Assembly (NCBI RefSeq): GCF_003814745.1
Contig: NZ_RKRD01000001.1
Location: forward strand, 992,001-1,056,000
Origin: Hydrogenoanaerobacterium saccharovorans
GTDB taxonomy: Bacteria > Bacillota > Clostridia > Oscillospirales > Ruminococcaceae
DNA: 64,000 bases
Direction: 5' to 3'
This document shows positions 1 to 7,778 of this stretch, in pieces. Below the pieces are notes generated by a model that ran no database searches, was not told where the DNA came from, and saw only the letters and a program-made list of their open reading frames with translations. Both the position numbers and the translations under genes were made by a program. Each line of letters starts with the position of its first letter. Position 1 is the first letter of the stretch.

Positions 1-627
1 GCTCTGAAGGACGTAAATTTAGAGATTAAAGACGGAGAATTTGTTTTTATTGTGGGGTCATCGGGCGCGGGCAAATCCACGCTGATAAAGATGCTTCTGC
101 ACGAGGAGGTGCCAACTTCCGGTGAGGTTGAAGTCAACGGCTTCAAGCTTAGTAAAATGAAACGCAGGCATATACCTAAATTTCGCCGTTCGCTCGGTGT
201 GGTGTTTCAAGATTTCCGTCTTATTCCAAACATGAATGTTTACGACAACGTAGCATTTGCGCTGCGTGTCACCGATGTATCTCCTCGCGACATCCGTCGC
301 CGTGTGCCGTATATTTTAGGGCTGGTTGGTCTTGGTTCCAAGGCAAAATGCATGCCTGAGCAGCTTTCGGGCGGCGAGCAGCAGCGTGTCGCATTGGCAC
401 GTGCTTTGGTTAACAATCCGCGCCTTATTATTGCGGATGAGCCTACCGGCAATATCGACCCTGAATTATCTTATGAAATCGTCGACCTTCTCAACGAGAT
501 TAACAACGTTGGCACCACCGTGATTATGGTTACACACGAACATGATTTGGTGGCGCAGTTTAACCGCAGAGTTCTTACAATTGAGCACGGGCATATTATT
601 GCTGACGATTCGGAATGGAGGCAATGA
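1..627 (+). CDS. ftsE: Cell-division ABC transporter ATPase FtsE (5' end cut by window)
   Basis: FtsE is the cytoplasmic ATPase that partners FtsX at the division site and drives activation of peptidoglycan hydrolases. The frame is open from base 1, so the first methionine lies outside; about 208 residues are visible against a usual ~225. Visible motifs are Walker A GSSGAGKST (near base 58), the signature LSGGEQQRVALARAL and Walker B LIIADEPTGNIDP, followed by an H-loop in MVTHEHD. The stop is one base before the ftsX start, and the ftsX ribosome site (GGAGG, 617-621) lies inside this gene, so the two are probably translationally coupled. The signature and neighbours make the identification secure. 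Confidence 0.96.
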   Translation, partial: ALKDVNLEIKDGEFVFIVGSSGAGKSTLIKMLLHEEVPTSGEVEVNGFKLSKMKRRHIPKFRRSLGVVFQDFRLIPNMNVYDNVAFALRVTDVSPRDIRRRVPYILGLVGLGSKAKCMPEQLSGGEQQRVALARALVNNPRLIIADEPTGNIDPELSYEIVDLLNEINNVGTTVIMVTHEHDLVAQFNRRVLTIEHGHIIADDSEWRQ

Positions 628-628
628 T

Positions 629-1528
629 ATGAGAGGCAGCAGTTTAGGGTACTTACTTAAAGAAGGCTCAAAGAATGTGTGGGTGAACCGCCTGATGTCG
701 GTAGCATCCATTGGTGTACTAACCGTTTGTATGCTGCTGATTGGCTCGGCAATTTTGCTGAGTGTTAACATGAACAGCATTGTGGGTTATGTTGAAGACC
801 AAAATGAAATTGTAATTGTACTTAATGACGATATGACAAAGAGCGAAATCGATGAATTTGATACCGAGCTGCATAAGGTTGATAATTTATTGGACATTGT
901 ATTTGTCTCTAAGGAAGAAGCTTTTCAAAAAGAGAAAGAAAAACTCGGCGAAGCAGGCGAACTTCTTCGTGAAGATGATAACTTTTATCCGAATACATAT
1001 CGTGTCAAAATCGATGATCTTTCCCGCCTGAAAAAGACAGTGGAAGATATTGAAGGACTTTCTGGTATCGAATCGGTTAAAGCACCTACCGAGATTGCAG
1101 AAACACTTACCAGCATTAAAAAGTTGGTAATTCTGTTTGGTATGGGCATCGTTGCTCTCCTCATCTGCGTTACTCTCATCATCATTGCAAATACCATTAA
1201 AATCACCGTGTTTAATCGCCGCAAAGAAATTAGTATCATGAAATACGTTGGTGCAACCGACCTGTTTATCAAATTGCCTTTTATGGTAGAAGGCTTGATT
1301 CTGGGTTTGGTGTCTGCCATTTTTGCGTATTTTATTTTATGGACAGGTTACAATTATCTGCTTGAATGGTTGGTAGAAAATCCGTCCTCTTGGATTCAAG
1401 CGATTAATGGCAGCCTTATTCCGTTTGAGCAGCTTGGGTTAAGGTTGTTCGGCGGTTTTGCAATTGGCGGTACAGGGCTTGGTGTTGTGGGCAGTATGAT
1501 TTTTGTACGTAATTATTTAAAAGTGTAG
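629..1528 (+). CDS. ftsX: Cell-division protein FtsX
   Basis: Membrane subunit of FtsEX, 299 residues. The start is the ATG at 629, eight bases after GGAGG; the longer in-frame extension upstream overlaps ftsE and has no ribosome site. It has the family layout: one N-terminal membrane segment (about residues 22-44), an extracellular domain of about 120 residues, then three membrane segments in the C-terminal half, with the FtsX-type loop FNRRKEISIMKYVGAT between the second and third. The extracellular domain normally binds the coiled coil of a wall hydrolase; the next gene encodes just such a protein, so the three genes plausibly form one functional unit. Confidence 0.95.
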   Translation: MRGSSLGYLLKEGSKNVWVNRLMSVASIGVLTVCMLLIGSAILLSVNMNSIVGYVEDQNEIVIVLNDDMTKSEIDEFDTELHKVDNLLDIVFVSKEEAFQKEKEKLGEAGELLREDDNFYPNTYRVKIDDLSRLKKTVEDIEGLSGIESVKAPTEIAETLTSIKKLVILFGMGIVALLICVTLIIIANTIKITVFNRRKEISIMKYVGATDLFIKLPFMVEGLILGLVSAIFAYFILWTGYNYLLEWLVENPSSWIQAINGSLIPFEQLGLRLFGGFAIGGTGLGVVGSMIFVRNYLKV

Positions 1529-1617
1529 CACGTTTGTGCCTGCTGAGAATGAACCTGGTTTTATTTTTGATGCAGTAAAAATGCTCCGAACGAACACTGT
1601 TAAAAAGAGGAAAGGAC

Positions 1618-2823
1618 GTGCCACCAAGAATGAAGAAAAATTTATGGAAAAGGGTTGCGGCAGCTGCAATTTGTGTTACGATGCTGTTCACAGCACAGGC
1701 TGCCCCTTTTCAAGCAGCGGATGATTCTTACAAAAATGAGATTAAAGATTTGAACAGCAGAATTTCTGCACTGAAAAAAGAGCAGGCTGCTATTCAAGCA
1801 GATATTGATAAGACAAAAAACGATAAAACAAAAAAAGAAAAAGAAAAAAAGCAGCTCCAAAATCAAGTGTATTTAGCACAGCAAGAGATCGAACTTCTCA
1901 CCAGCCGTATCTATACCCTTGAAGGGAATATTGACCAAAAAGAAAAAGAAATTAAAGATAAACAAGCAGAAATTGATAAAAACTACGAGGCATTTAAACA
2001 GCGCATGCGTGCGATGTACATAAATGACGATGCAACCACCCTTGGTGTAGTACTTGGGGCAGATTCGTATTCAGATTTTCTGACACGTACCGAGATGCTT
2101 GAGCGCACCTCGACACACGATAAAAAAATGATAGACGAACTTCTTGCAGCAAAACGTGCCATTGAAGATGCTCTTGCGGAAATTCAAAAAAACAAAGCGC
2201 AGGTAGAAGCCGATAAATCTGATATGAGCACACAGAAAGCAAACCTTGCAGTAAAGGTGCAGGAGGTTGCCAAGCAGGAAATGCAGCTTGCTGACCTGCA
2301 AAAAGAGTTCGAGGCTAAAAAAGCACAAAAGATGCAGGAAGAAAAAGAAGTACAGGCCGAAATTCAGCGTATTTATGCTGAAAACGCATCCATTGGCGAC
2401 TACGTCGGCGGCGACTTTTTATGGCCTGTCAGCGGCTACCGTACCATTACATCACGTTTTGGTTGGCGTTTCGGCGGCAGCGATTACCACACAGGTATCG
2501 ACATCGCAGGCAGAAGTTCCTCCGGTAAGGCGATTTTCCAACAGCCTATCCGTGCAGCAAATGCCGGTAAAGTTATTTATGCATCCAATTCTTATACTCC
2601 CGGCAGAGGGTACGGGCGCTATGTCATTATCGACCATGGCGGCGGTATGTCTACGCTGTATGGTCACCAGAACAACGTGTATGTCAGCGTAGGTGATATG
2701 GTTGAACAGGGCGAAACCATCGGCGAGGTTGGTACCACCGGTTGGAGCACCGGGCCGCACCTCCATTTTGAGATCCGTAAAAACGGTACTGCGGTAAACC
2801 CTGCCGGCTATTTTAATATTTAA
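1618..2823 (+). CDS. Secreted coiled-coil M23 murein hydrolase (EnvC/PcsB-like partner of FtsEX)
   Basis: Exported peptidoglycan hydrolase of about 401 residues. The chosen start is GTG 1618, seven bases after GAGG (1607-1610); ATG 1630 is an alternative and gives the same signal peptide. A signal peptide covers about residues 1-35. Two long charged coiled-coil stretches (about 38-125 and 165-255) are rich in Lys, Glu and Gln. A C-terminal M23/LytM domain (about 270-400) carries the zinc ligands H291 and D295 (HTGID) and the HLH motif at 381-383, so it looks catalytically intact. Position directly after ftsEX and the coiled coil match FtsEX-activated hydrolases. Whether it cuts wall itself or activates an amidase, as E. 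coli EnvC does, cannot be told here; EnvC lacks the zinc ligands seen here, which favours direct cleavage. Confidence 0.9.
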   Translation: MPPRMKKNLWKRVAAAAICVTMLFTAQAAPFQAADDSYKNEIKDLNSRISALKKEQAAIQADIDKTKNDKTKKEKEKKQLQNQVYLAQQEIELLTSRIYTLEGNIDQKEKEIKDKQAEIDKNYEAFKQRMRAMYINDDATTLGVVLGADSYSDFLTRTEMLERTSTHDKKMIDELLAAKRAIEDALAEIQKNKAQVEADKSDMSTQKANLAVKVQEVAKQEMQLADLQKEFEAKKAQKMQEEKEVQAEIQRIYAENASIGDYVGGDFLWPVSGYRTITSRFGWRFGGSDYHTGIDIAGRSSSGKAIFQQPIRAANAGKVIYASNSYTPGRGYGRYVIIDHGGGMSTLYGHQNNVYVSVGDMVEQGETIGEVGTTGWSTGPHLHFEIRKNGTAVNPAGYFNI

Positions 2824-2914
2824 TGTGCGGCAACTATTCGGGGCTGACTAAAAGTGATATTTTACTTTGTTTATGCGCTTTCAGTAATGCCTCAGAACAG
2901 ATTGGAGTAATCAG

Positions 2915-4180
2915 ATGAATAAAAGAGTATCAATCGGCGCTTTGTTCACGCTGATGGCAATTGTAGCTGCTGTAACCTTCTCTATGACCATGGTCTTTTC
3001 AATGAGTATCTTTAATGATAAAGTTTACAATTTAAAAGAACGAGAAGCTATTTACAGTAAGCTTTCGGAAATTGATAAGATTTTCCGTACCAACTATGCG
3101 GGGCAAATTGACGATAAACTTTTGATGGACGCATTGTCCTCGGGTTATGCAAAAGGCAGCGGCGACGCATATGCAAAGTATTATACTGCCGAAGCCTATA
3201 AAAAAGAATCTCAGACAGCCGAGGGCAGAATTGTGGGTATAGGTGTTGTAACCAATAAAGACCCCAGCGGCTATCTGGTCATCACAGATATTTACCCCGG
3301 TTCCACTGCCGAATCCTCTGGGCTTAAAATTGGTGACTTGATTATTAAAATTGATGAAACCGAGGTAAAGGCAGAAAACAGCGCGCAAATGCAGGAGTTG
3401 CTGCAGGGCGAGCCGGGAACCAAGATTAAACTGGTGGTTCGCCGTGAGAGTGAGGACAATGATTTAGACGTAACAAGGCGTTATGTCGATATCCCGTCGG
3501 TTTTTCCTAAAATGTTAGAGGATAATGTTGGCTATCTTCGTGTATCCAATATCTCCGATACTACCGATGAGCAATTCATCAAGCAGCTTGAAAAGCAGAT
3601 TGATCAAGGGGCACGTTCGTTTATAGTCGATTTCCGCAATAATAACGGCGGCATTTTTAATTCTGCTGTAAAAATCCTTGATCGTATTTTACCTGCAAAA
3701 CCGATTGTAACAGCAACCTATAAAAACGGCAAAGTCGAGCAAACCGAAACGACGGATTCCAAAGCGCTGAATATGCCCATCGTTATTCTTACCAACGATA
3801 AAACTGCTCGTGAAGCAGAAATTATTGCACAGGTATTAAAAGATTACGGAAAAGCAAAAACTGTGGGTACCAAAACGATGGGTAAGGGTACCAAACAGGA
3901 CGTTATTAAACTCACGGATGGTTCGGCGATTTTACTTACCACCGCTGTTTATAAAACACCTGAAAGCGAAACTTTTAATTTGGTGGGTGTTAAACCGGAT
4001 TACGAAGTAAAACTTACTGCTGATGAAGAGAAAAACTTTGCAACTTTAGATGAAAATACCGACCCGCAAATTAAAAAGGCGGTGGAGGTGGTTCAAGGTC
4101 TTCTCAGAGCCGCAGAAGAATCAGCTGCTGGTGAATCAACCTCAAGTAAACCTGCATCCAGTGTATCATCTGAAAAATAA
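2915..4180 (+). CDS. S41-family C-terminal-processing protease homologue lacking the catalytic serine
   Basis: Membrane-anchored protein of 421 residues. Start ATG 2915 follows GGAG (2904-2907). An N-terminal hydrophobic segment (about residues 8-30) acts as anchor or signal, a PDZ domain spans about 100-180 (GSTAESSGLKIGDLIIKID), and an S41 fold follows. In active members (for example CtpB) the nucleophile lies in a G-S/T-A-S-A-S-E-I motif, with Lys 25 residues later and Gln four after that. Here the aligned motif is KTAREAEI: Arg299 sits at the serine position, while K324 (25 residues on) and Q328 are kept. The protein is therefore probably not a classical Ser/Lys protease and may be a scaffold or regulator of the preceding hydrolase. 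The C-terminal tail is Ser-rich. Confidence 0.88.
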   Translation: MNKRVSIGALFTLMAIVAAVTFSMTMVFSMSIFNDKVYNLKEREAIYSKLSEIDKIFRTNYAGQIDDKLLMDALSSGYAKGSGDAYAKYYTAEAYKKESQTAEGRIVGIGVVTNKDPSGYLVITDIYPGSTAESSGLKIGDLIIKIDETEVKAENSAQMQELLQGEPGTKIKLVVRRESEDNDLDVTRRYVDIPSVFPKMLEDNVGYLRVSNISDTTDEQFIKQLEKQIDQGARSFIVDFRNNNGGIFNSAVKILDRILPAKPIVTATYKNGKVEQTETTDSKALNMPIVILTNDKTAREAEIIAQVLKDYGKAKTVGTKTMGKGTKQDVIKLTDGSAILLTTAVYKTPESETFNLVGVKPDYEVKLTADEEKNFATLDENTDPQIKKAVEVVQGLLRAAEESAAGESTSSKPASSVSSEK

Positions 4181-4201
4181 CACGAAAACTGAATAGTCCG
4201 G

Positions 4202-4239
4202 CTGCCGCGCAGGTGTTTTGCGCGGCAGTCATATTTTTT
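4202..4239 (+). terminator. Putative intrinsic terminator after the S41 gene
   Basis: A 9-bp perfect stem CTGCCGCGC (4202-4210) and GCGCGGCAG (4220-4228) is followed by TCATATTTTTT. The gap before the T run weakens it, so read-through into the next gene is possible. Confidence 0.6.
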
Positions 4240-4278
4240 ATTCTGCGCAGCATATGATGTTCAAACAGCAAAAGGTAG

Positions 4279-5127
4279 GTGAGCGGTTTGTTTGCAGTGC
4301 TGCGCGTAGAAAAACAGAAAAGTGAAGGCATATTTGCCCGACTTTTGCATAGAATGAAACAACGTAAAATTACAGCCGAAACGGTAAACACACCGTTCGG
4401 AAGCTATGTGTTGCTCACTGCAGGAAGCGAACATGTTGATTGGGACAAGGTTGCCGCACTTTGCGGACGCGCAGGTAAAAATCTTGTTATGTCCCGTTGC
4501 CTTTGCCCTCCGGAGGATTCTTCCATCGGTCGTTTTGAACCGACTGCACTCACATCCAAGGTACTGCGAAACACTTGTGTTGAAATTATCCGCCGAAGCA
4601 AACTGCCGCTTTACCGCAAAATCATCACCCTTGTCGACCCAATGGCGCGTTATGTTGATTTTGTCCCCGAGCTGCTGTACCATTGCATCACCGTCAAAGT
4701 AGTGACCACACAAGTCGAGTGCTACAATCGTCTCTCCGAGCATCTTATGGAAGAGCTTGGTGCGAGTATTGTGGTAACCGACGATATGGACAGCTTTGGC
4801 GGTTCTGTGCTGGTTATTTGCCCTGACAGCAACCCTGCAGATAAAATCGTAACAACTGTACCCGTGCTTACGGCGGGTACCATTGATGGTGGTTTTGCGT
4901 GCAAGTTGGTGGGCGACCTGCAAATCCAACCCCGTGGTGAACTTGCTGCTTGTACGCCGAAAGGCATTGCACCGCTTGATTTTGCAGGTGCATTGTACGA
5001 ACTGAATGGCTGGCAAGGGGCAGAAAAACTTACTGCACATACTCTTCGCTGCAAAGAAAATCTGCTAACTCCATCCCAAATTGCACAGTACCTGGAACAA
5101 AGCAATTTCCCAAATCACCCAAATTAA
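4279..5127 (+). CDS. Hypothetical protein, unrecognised
   Basis: Protein of about 282 residues that I do not recognise. There is no signal peptide or membrane segment. Two starts are plausible: GTG 4279, close behind AAAGG, and TTG 4288, six bases after AGGTGAG; the second has the better spacing. The middle (about residues 120-200) alternates short hydrophobic strands and helices, such as ASIVVTDDMDSFGG and GSVLVICPDS, which suggests a Rossmann-like alpha/beta fold. It lies between the S41 gene and the greA promoter and reads with the ftsE-to-S41 direction. The minus strand is also open over much of this stretch, but it lacks a ribosome site and runs against the operon. Confidence 0.7.
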   Translation: MSGLFAVLRVEKQKSEGIFARLLHRMKQRKITAETVNTPFGSYVLLTAGSEHVDWDKVAALCGRAGKNLVMSRCLCPPEDSSIGRFEPTALTSKVLRNTCVEIIRRSKLPLYRKIITLVDPMARYVDFVPELLYHCITVKVVTTQVECYNRLSEHLMEELGASIVVTDDMDSFGGSVLVICPDSNPADKIVTTVPVLTAGTIDGGFACKLVGDLQIQPRGELAACTPKGIAPLDFAGALYELNGWQGAEKLTAHTLRCKENLLTPSQIAQYLEQSNFPNHPN

Positions 5128-5147
5128 CCAAATATTACAACACGGGC

Positions 5148-5176
5148 TTGACATTGATTAGACGCTCGACTATAAT
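5148..5176 (+). promoter_or_regulatory. Consensus sigma-A promoter for greA
   Basis: TTGACA (5148-5153) and TATAAT (5171-5176) are separated by exactly 17 bases: a perfect housekeeping promoter, with transcription expected to start near 5183. Confidence 0.92.
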
Positions 5177-5185
5177 AGAAAGAAC

Positions 5186-5220
5186 TTGGTAACCCGTAAA
5201 AGTTTTTTGCGGGTTACCAA
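5186..5220 (+). promoter_or_regulatory. Hairpin at the extreme 5' end of the greA mRNA
   Basis: TTGGTAACCCG (5186-5196) pairs perfectly with CGGGTTACCAA (5210-5220) across a 13-base loop. The stem begins within a few bases of the predicted start of transcription. It has no downstream T run, so it is not itself a terminator. A second small hairpin, CGGC-N6-GCCG, follows at 5221-5234. It could stabilise the mRNA 5' end or take part in feedback control of greA. Confidence 0.7.
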
Positions 5221-5286
5221 CGGCAATTTAGCCGAAAAATTCTTTGGTTGTCGAGGTCGGTATCGCCCCGGAAAGGAAGATTGAAA

Positions 5287-5760
5287 TTGGCAAAAGAGAT
5301 AATTCTGACAGAAGAAGGCCTAAAAAAGCTCCAGGAAGAGTTTGAAACGCTAAAAACAGTCAAGCGCAAAGAGGTTGCCGAAAAAATTAAGATTGCTCGC
5401 GGCTTTGGTGATCTTTCTGAGAACAGCGAATACGATGAAGCAAAAAACGAGCAGGCAATCGTAGAAGCACGCATTGCTGAAGTGGAGGCAATGTTAAAAA
5501 TTGCCCGCGTGCTGGATGAGGATGAAATAGCACATGGCACCGTCAGTGTCGGATCTATAGTGAAACTGAAAGATCTTGAATTTGATGAAATTGAAGAATA
5601 CTATGTGGTAGGCTCTACCGAGTCTGACCCAATGAACAACAAGGTATCGGATGAATCCCCCTTGGGTAAAGCGCTGATTGGCAAAAAATCAGGCGACAAG
5701 GTGAGTGTCGATGCCCCCAGCGGACCGGTACCTTATGAGATTCTCGATGTTACCAGATAA
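5287..5760 (+). CDS. greA: Transcription elongation factor GreA
   Basis: GreA rescues backtracked RNA polymerase by stimulating cleavage of the transcript 3' end. The TTG at 5287 is chosen: it lies seven bases after AAGGAAG (5273-5279) and gives 157 residues, the usual GreA length, beginning MAKEIILTEEG. A longer frame from 5248 has no ribosome site. The N-terminal coiled coil contains the conserved tip GFGDLSENSEYDEAK, with the acidic residues that coordinate the catalytic metal in RNA polymerase, and the C-terminal FKBP-like domain has the usual SPLGKALIG motif. It has its own strong promoter and a structured leader of about 100 bases. Confidence 0.96.
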   Translation: MAKEIILTEEGLKKLQEEFETLKTVKRKEVAEKIKIARGFGDLSENSEYDEAKNEQAIVEARIAEVEAMLKIARVLDEDEIAHGTVSVGSIVKLKDLEFDEIEEYYVVGSTESDPMNNKVSDESPLGKALIGKKSGDKVSVDAPSGPVPYEILDVTR

Positions 5761-5782
5761 CGCAAGACTGTAAGGATATGCG

Positions 5783-5815
5783 AAATGCGGGCTATGAACC
5801 ATAGCCTGCATTTTT
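5783..5815 (+). terminator. Intrinsic terminator between greA and lysS
   Basis: AATGCGGGCTATG pairs with CATAGCCTGCATT across an AAC loop, and five Ts follow. The short T run suggests partial read-through into lysS. Confidence 0.7.
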
Positions 5816-5895
5816 GAGGTTGAGCAAGTGAAAATTGAAAGTCTGTTTGCAAGCAGTTAACTGCCTTGTATGCGGGCAAATGGAGGTTAAAATAT

Positions 5896-7419
5896 ATGCA
5901 GGAAAACCAAAACCAAAACACTCAGGCAGAAACCGACGAATTGAACGAGCAACAGCTCTCCGAAATTTTACAAATTCGCCGCGGTAAGCTTGCAGAGATG
6001 CAAAATGCCGGCAACGACCCTTTTAAAATTACAACCTACGAAACCACTGCCTATGCGCAGGATATTGTGGACAAGTTTGATGAGTACGAAGAAAAAGAGG
6101 TTCGCATTGCGGGCAGAATTATGTCTTGGCGAGATATGGGCAAAGCGGCGTTTATGGATTTGCGCGATGCATCAGGCCGCATTCAGCTGTATGTAAAGAT
6201 TGATGTTGTAGGCGAAGAAACGTATCAAAATATGCGCAGCTACCTCGATATCGGTGATATCGTAGGAGTTAGCGGCATCGCGTTCCGTACACGCCGCGGC
6301 GAAATTTCGGTAAAAGCGCATGAGATGGCCATTTTGTCAAAATCATTGCTTCCTCTGCCAGAAAAATGGCATGGGCTAAAGGATACCGATATGCGTTTTC
6401 GCCAGCGTTATGTAGATTTAATTGTAAACCCGGATGTTCGTGACGCATTTGTAAAACGCTCTAAAATTATTACCGAGATTCGCAACTTCTTAAATGATGA
6501 AGGATTTTTGGAGGTTGAAACTCCGGTATTGCACTCGATTGCAGGCGGTGCATCTGCAAGACCATTTATCACCCATCATAATACTCTGGATATCGACATG
6601 TATCTGCGTATTGCGTTGGAGTTGCACTTGAAACGACTGATTGTGGGCGGTTTTGATAAAGTTTACGAAATTGGGCGCGTATTCCGCAACGAGGGTATGG
6701 ATACCCGCCATAACCCCGAGTTTACACTGCTTGAGTTGTATCAGGCATTTACCGATTACCACGGTATGATGGATATTACAGAAAATCTTATCCGTAATGT
6801 TGCAAAAAAAGTTCTCGGTACTGCTCAAATTACTTACGACGACACCGAAATTGATTTGGATAAACCGTTTGAGCGCCTCACAATGTCGGATGCTGTGCTG
6901 AAATACGGCAAAGTTGATTTCAGCAAGATAGAGACATTGGAGGATGCGAGAGCACTTGCAAAAGAGCATCATATCGAATATGAAGAGCGTCATCAAAAAG
7001 GCGATATTCTGAACTTGTTCTTTGAAACTTACGTTGAAGAGCATTTGATGCAGCCCACCTTTATTATGGATCATCCTGTAGAGATTTCTCCGCTTGCTAA
7101 GAGAAAACCCAACGACCCTAACTACACCGAGCGGTTTGAGTTGTTTATCGTGGGCCGTGAGCATGCAAACGCATTTTCTGAGCTAAACGACCCTATCGAC
7201 CAGCGCGGGCGTTTCGAAGCACAGGCTGCTGCAAAAGCAGCGGGCGATGACGAAGCTTGCGATGTGGACGAAGATTATCTCACCGCAATGGAATACGGTA
7301 TGCCCCCAACAGGCGGTTTGGGCATCGGTATCGACCGTTTGGTAATGCTTCTTACCAACAGTGCTTCTATCCGCGATGTTCTATTATTCCCAACTATGAA
7401 GCCGATTGCTAATAAATAG
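5896..7419 (+). CDS. lysS: Lysyl-tRNA synthetase, class II
   Basis: Charges tRNA-Lys with lysine using ATP. Start ATG 5896 lies nine bases after GGAGG (5882-5886); 507 residues, normal for LysS. After an N-terminal helix, an OB-fold anticodon-binding domain occupies about residues 55-155 (VRIAGRIMSWRDMGKAAFMD). The catalytic domain shows class II motif 1 (GFLEVETPVL), motif 2 (RVFRNEGMDTRHNPEFT) and motif 3 (GLGIGIDRLVML), as well as the lysine-pocket stretch around RFELFIVGREHANAFSELNDP. All catalytic motifs are intact. I see no T-box element in the leader. It follows greA, from which it is separated by a weak terminator. Confidence 0.97.
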   Translation: MQENQNQNTQAETDELNEQQLSEILQIRRGKLAEMQNAGNDPFKITTYETTAYAQDIVDKFDEYEEKEVRIAGRIMSWRDMGKAAFMDLRDASGRIQLYVKIDVVGEETYQNMRSYLDIGDIVGVSGIAFRTRRGEISVKAHEMAILSKSLLPLPEKWHGLKDTDMRFRQRYVDLIVNPDVRDAFVKRSKIITEIRNFLNDEGFLEVETPVLHSIAGGASARPFITHHNTLDIDMYLRIALELHLKRLIVGGFDKVYEIGRVFRNEGMDTRHNPEFTLLELYQAFTDYHGMMDITENLIRNVAKKVLGTAQITYDDTEIDLDKPFERLTMSDAVLKYGKVDFSKIETLEDARALAKEHHIEYEERHQKGDILNLFFETYVEEHLMQPTFIMDHPVEISPLAKRKPNDPNYTERFELFIVGREHANAFSELNDPIDQRGRFEAQAAAKAAGDDEACDVDEDYLTAMEYGMPPTGGLGIGIDRLVMLLTNSASIRDVLLFPTMKPIANK

Positions 7420-7431
7420 TAATGGTTTATA

Positions 7432-7462
7432 AAAAGAGTCGCTGTATGGGCGGCTCTTTTTT
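7432..7462 (+). terminator. Intrinsic terminator after lysS
   Basis: AGAGTCGC pairs with GCGGCTCT (one G-T pair) across seven bases, followed by a run of Ts. Confidence 0.8.
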
Positions 7463-7516
7463 ACGGATAAAATGCATATTTGCTGTATAGAGTCATACTC
7501 TGCGGCGAATGATACA

Positions 7517-7555
7517 AAATATATTGCATATTACTTCGCAATTTGCAATATATTT
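7517..7555. repeat. Perfect 12-bp inverted repeat just upstream of the pyr promoter
   Basis: AAATATATTGCA (7517-7528) is repeated inverted as TGCAATATATTT (7544-7555), 15 bases apart. It ends three bases before the -35 box. Position and symmetry fit a protein operator; AT richness leaves room for an intrinsic DNA-shape role. Confidence 0.55.
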
Positions 7556-7558
7556 GCA

Positions 7559-7587
7559 TTTACATTCCAAACACTTTCGGTTATAAT
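7559..7587 (+). promoter_or_regulatory. Sigma-A promoter of the pyrimidine operon
   Basis: TTTACA (7559-7564) and TATAAT (7582-7587) with a 17-base spacer. Transcription should begin near 7594, leaving a leader of about 185 bases before pyrR. Confidence 0.85.
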
Positions 7588-7604
7588 AATACAAAACACA
7601 CACC

Positions 7605-7753
7605 CTTTAAGTTAGTCCCGTGAGGCTGGCAAGGTAGTGATCAGTGAGTAGTACGGCATATCTGTAGGTAAAAATGCCTTGTTGATGTGCAGTGATAGTA
7701 GCTAGAAACGGCCTGTCCGGTCTCTTTTTGAGAGCTGGATATGCCGTTTTTTT
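7605..7753 (+). promoter_or_regulatory. PyrR-controlled attenuator leader
   Basis: The sequence AGTCCCGTGAGGCT at 7614-7627 fits the PyrR-binding consensus ARUCCNGNGAGGYU exactly. Downstream, CGGCATATC (7653-7661) can pair with GATATGCCG (7738-7746) as an antiterminator. Alternatively, the terminator hairpin forms from AAACGGC (about 7707) with GCCGTTT (about 7743), with an inner stem around TCTC-TTTTT-GAGAG, followed by a T run at 7747-7753. With UMP bound, PyrR stabilises the first loop and favours termination, so the operon shuts down when pyrimidines are plentiful. This mechanism is known for B. subtilis and is inferred here from sequence. Confidence 0.9.
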
Positions 7754-7778
7754 GTTATAAAGAAAAGGAGGCACAGAG

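Noticed and set aside
4261..5040. 259-codon open frame on the minus strand opposite the unknown gene at 4279
   Set aside because: No ribosome site, runs against the operon, and the plus-strand frame has two usable starts and a protein-like composition.
5816..5895. T-box leader upstream of lysS
   Set aside because: The interval is too short, and the T-box sequence is absent.
6490..7164. 224-codon minus-strand frame inside lysS
   Set aside because: It is antisense to a fully conserved lysS with all class II motifs.
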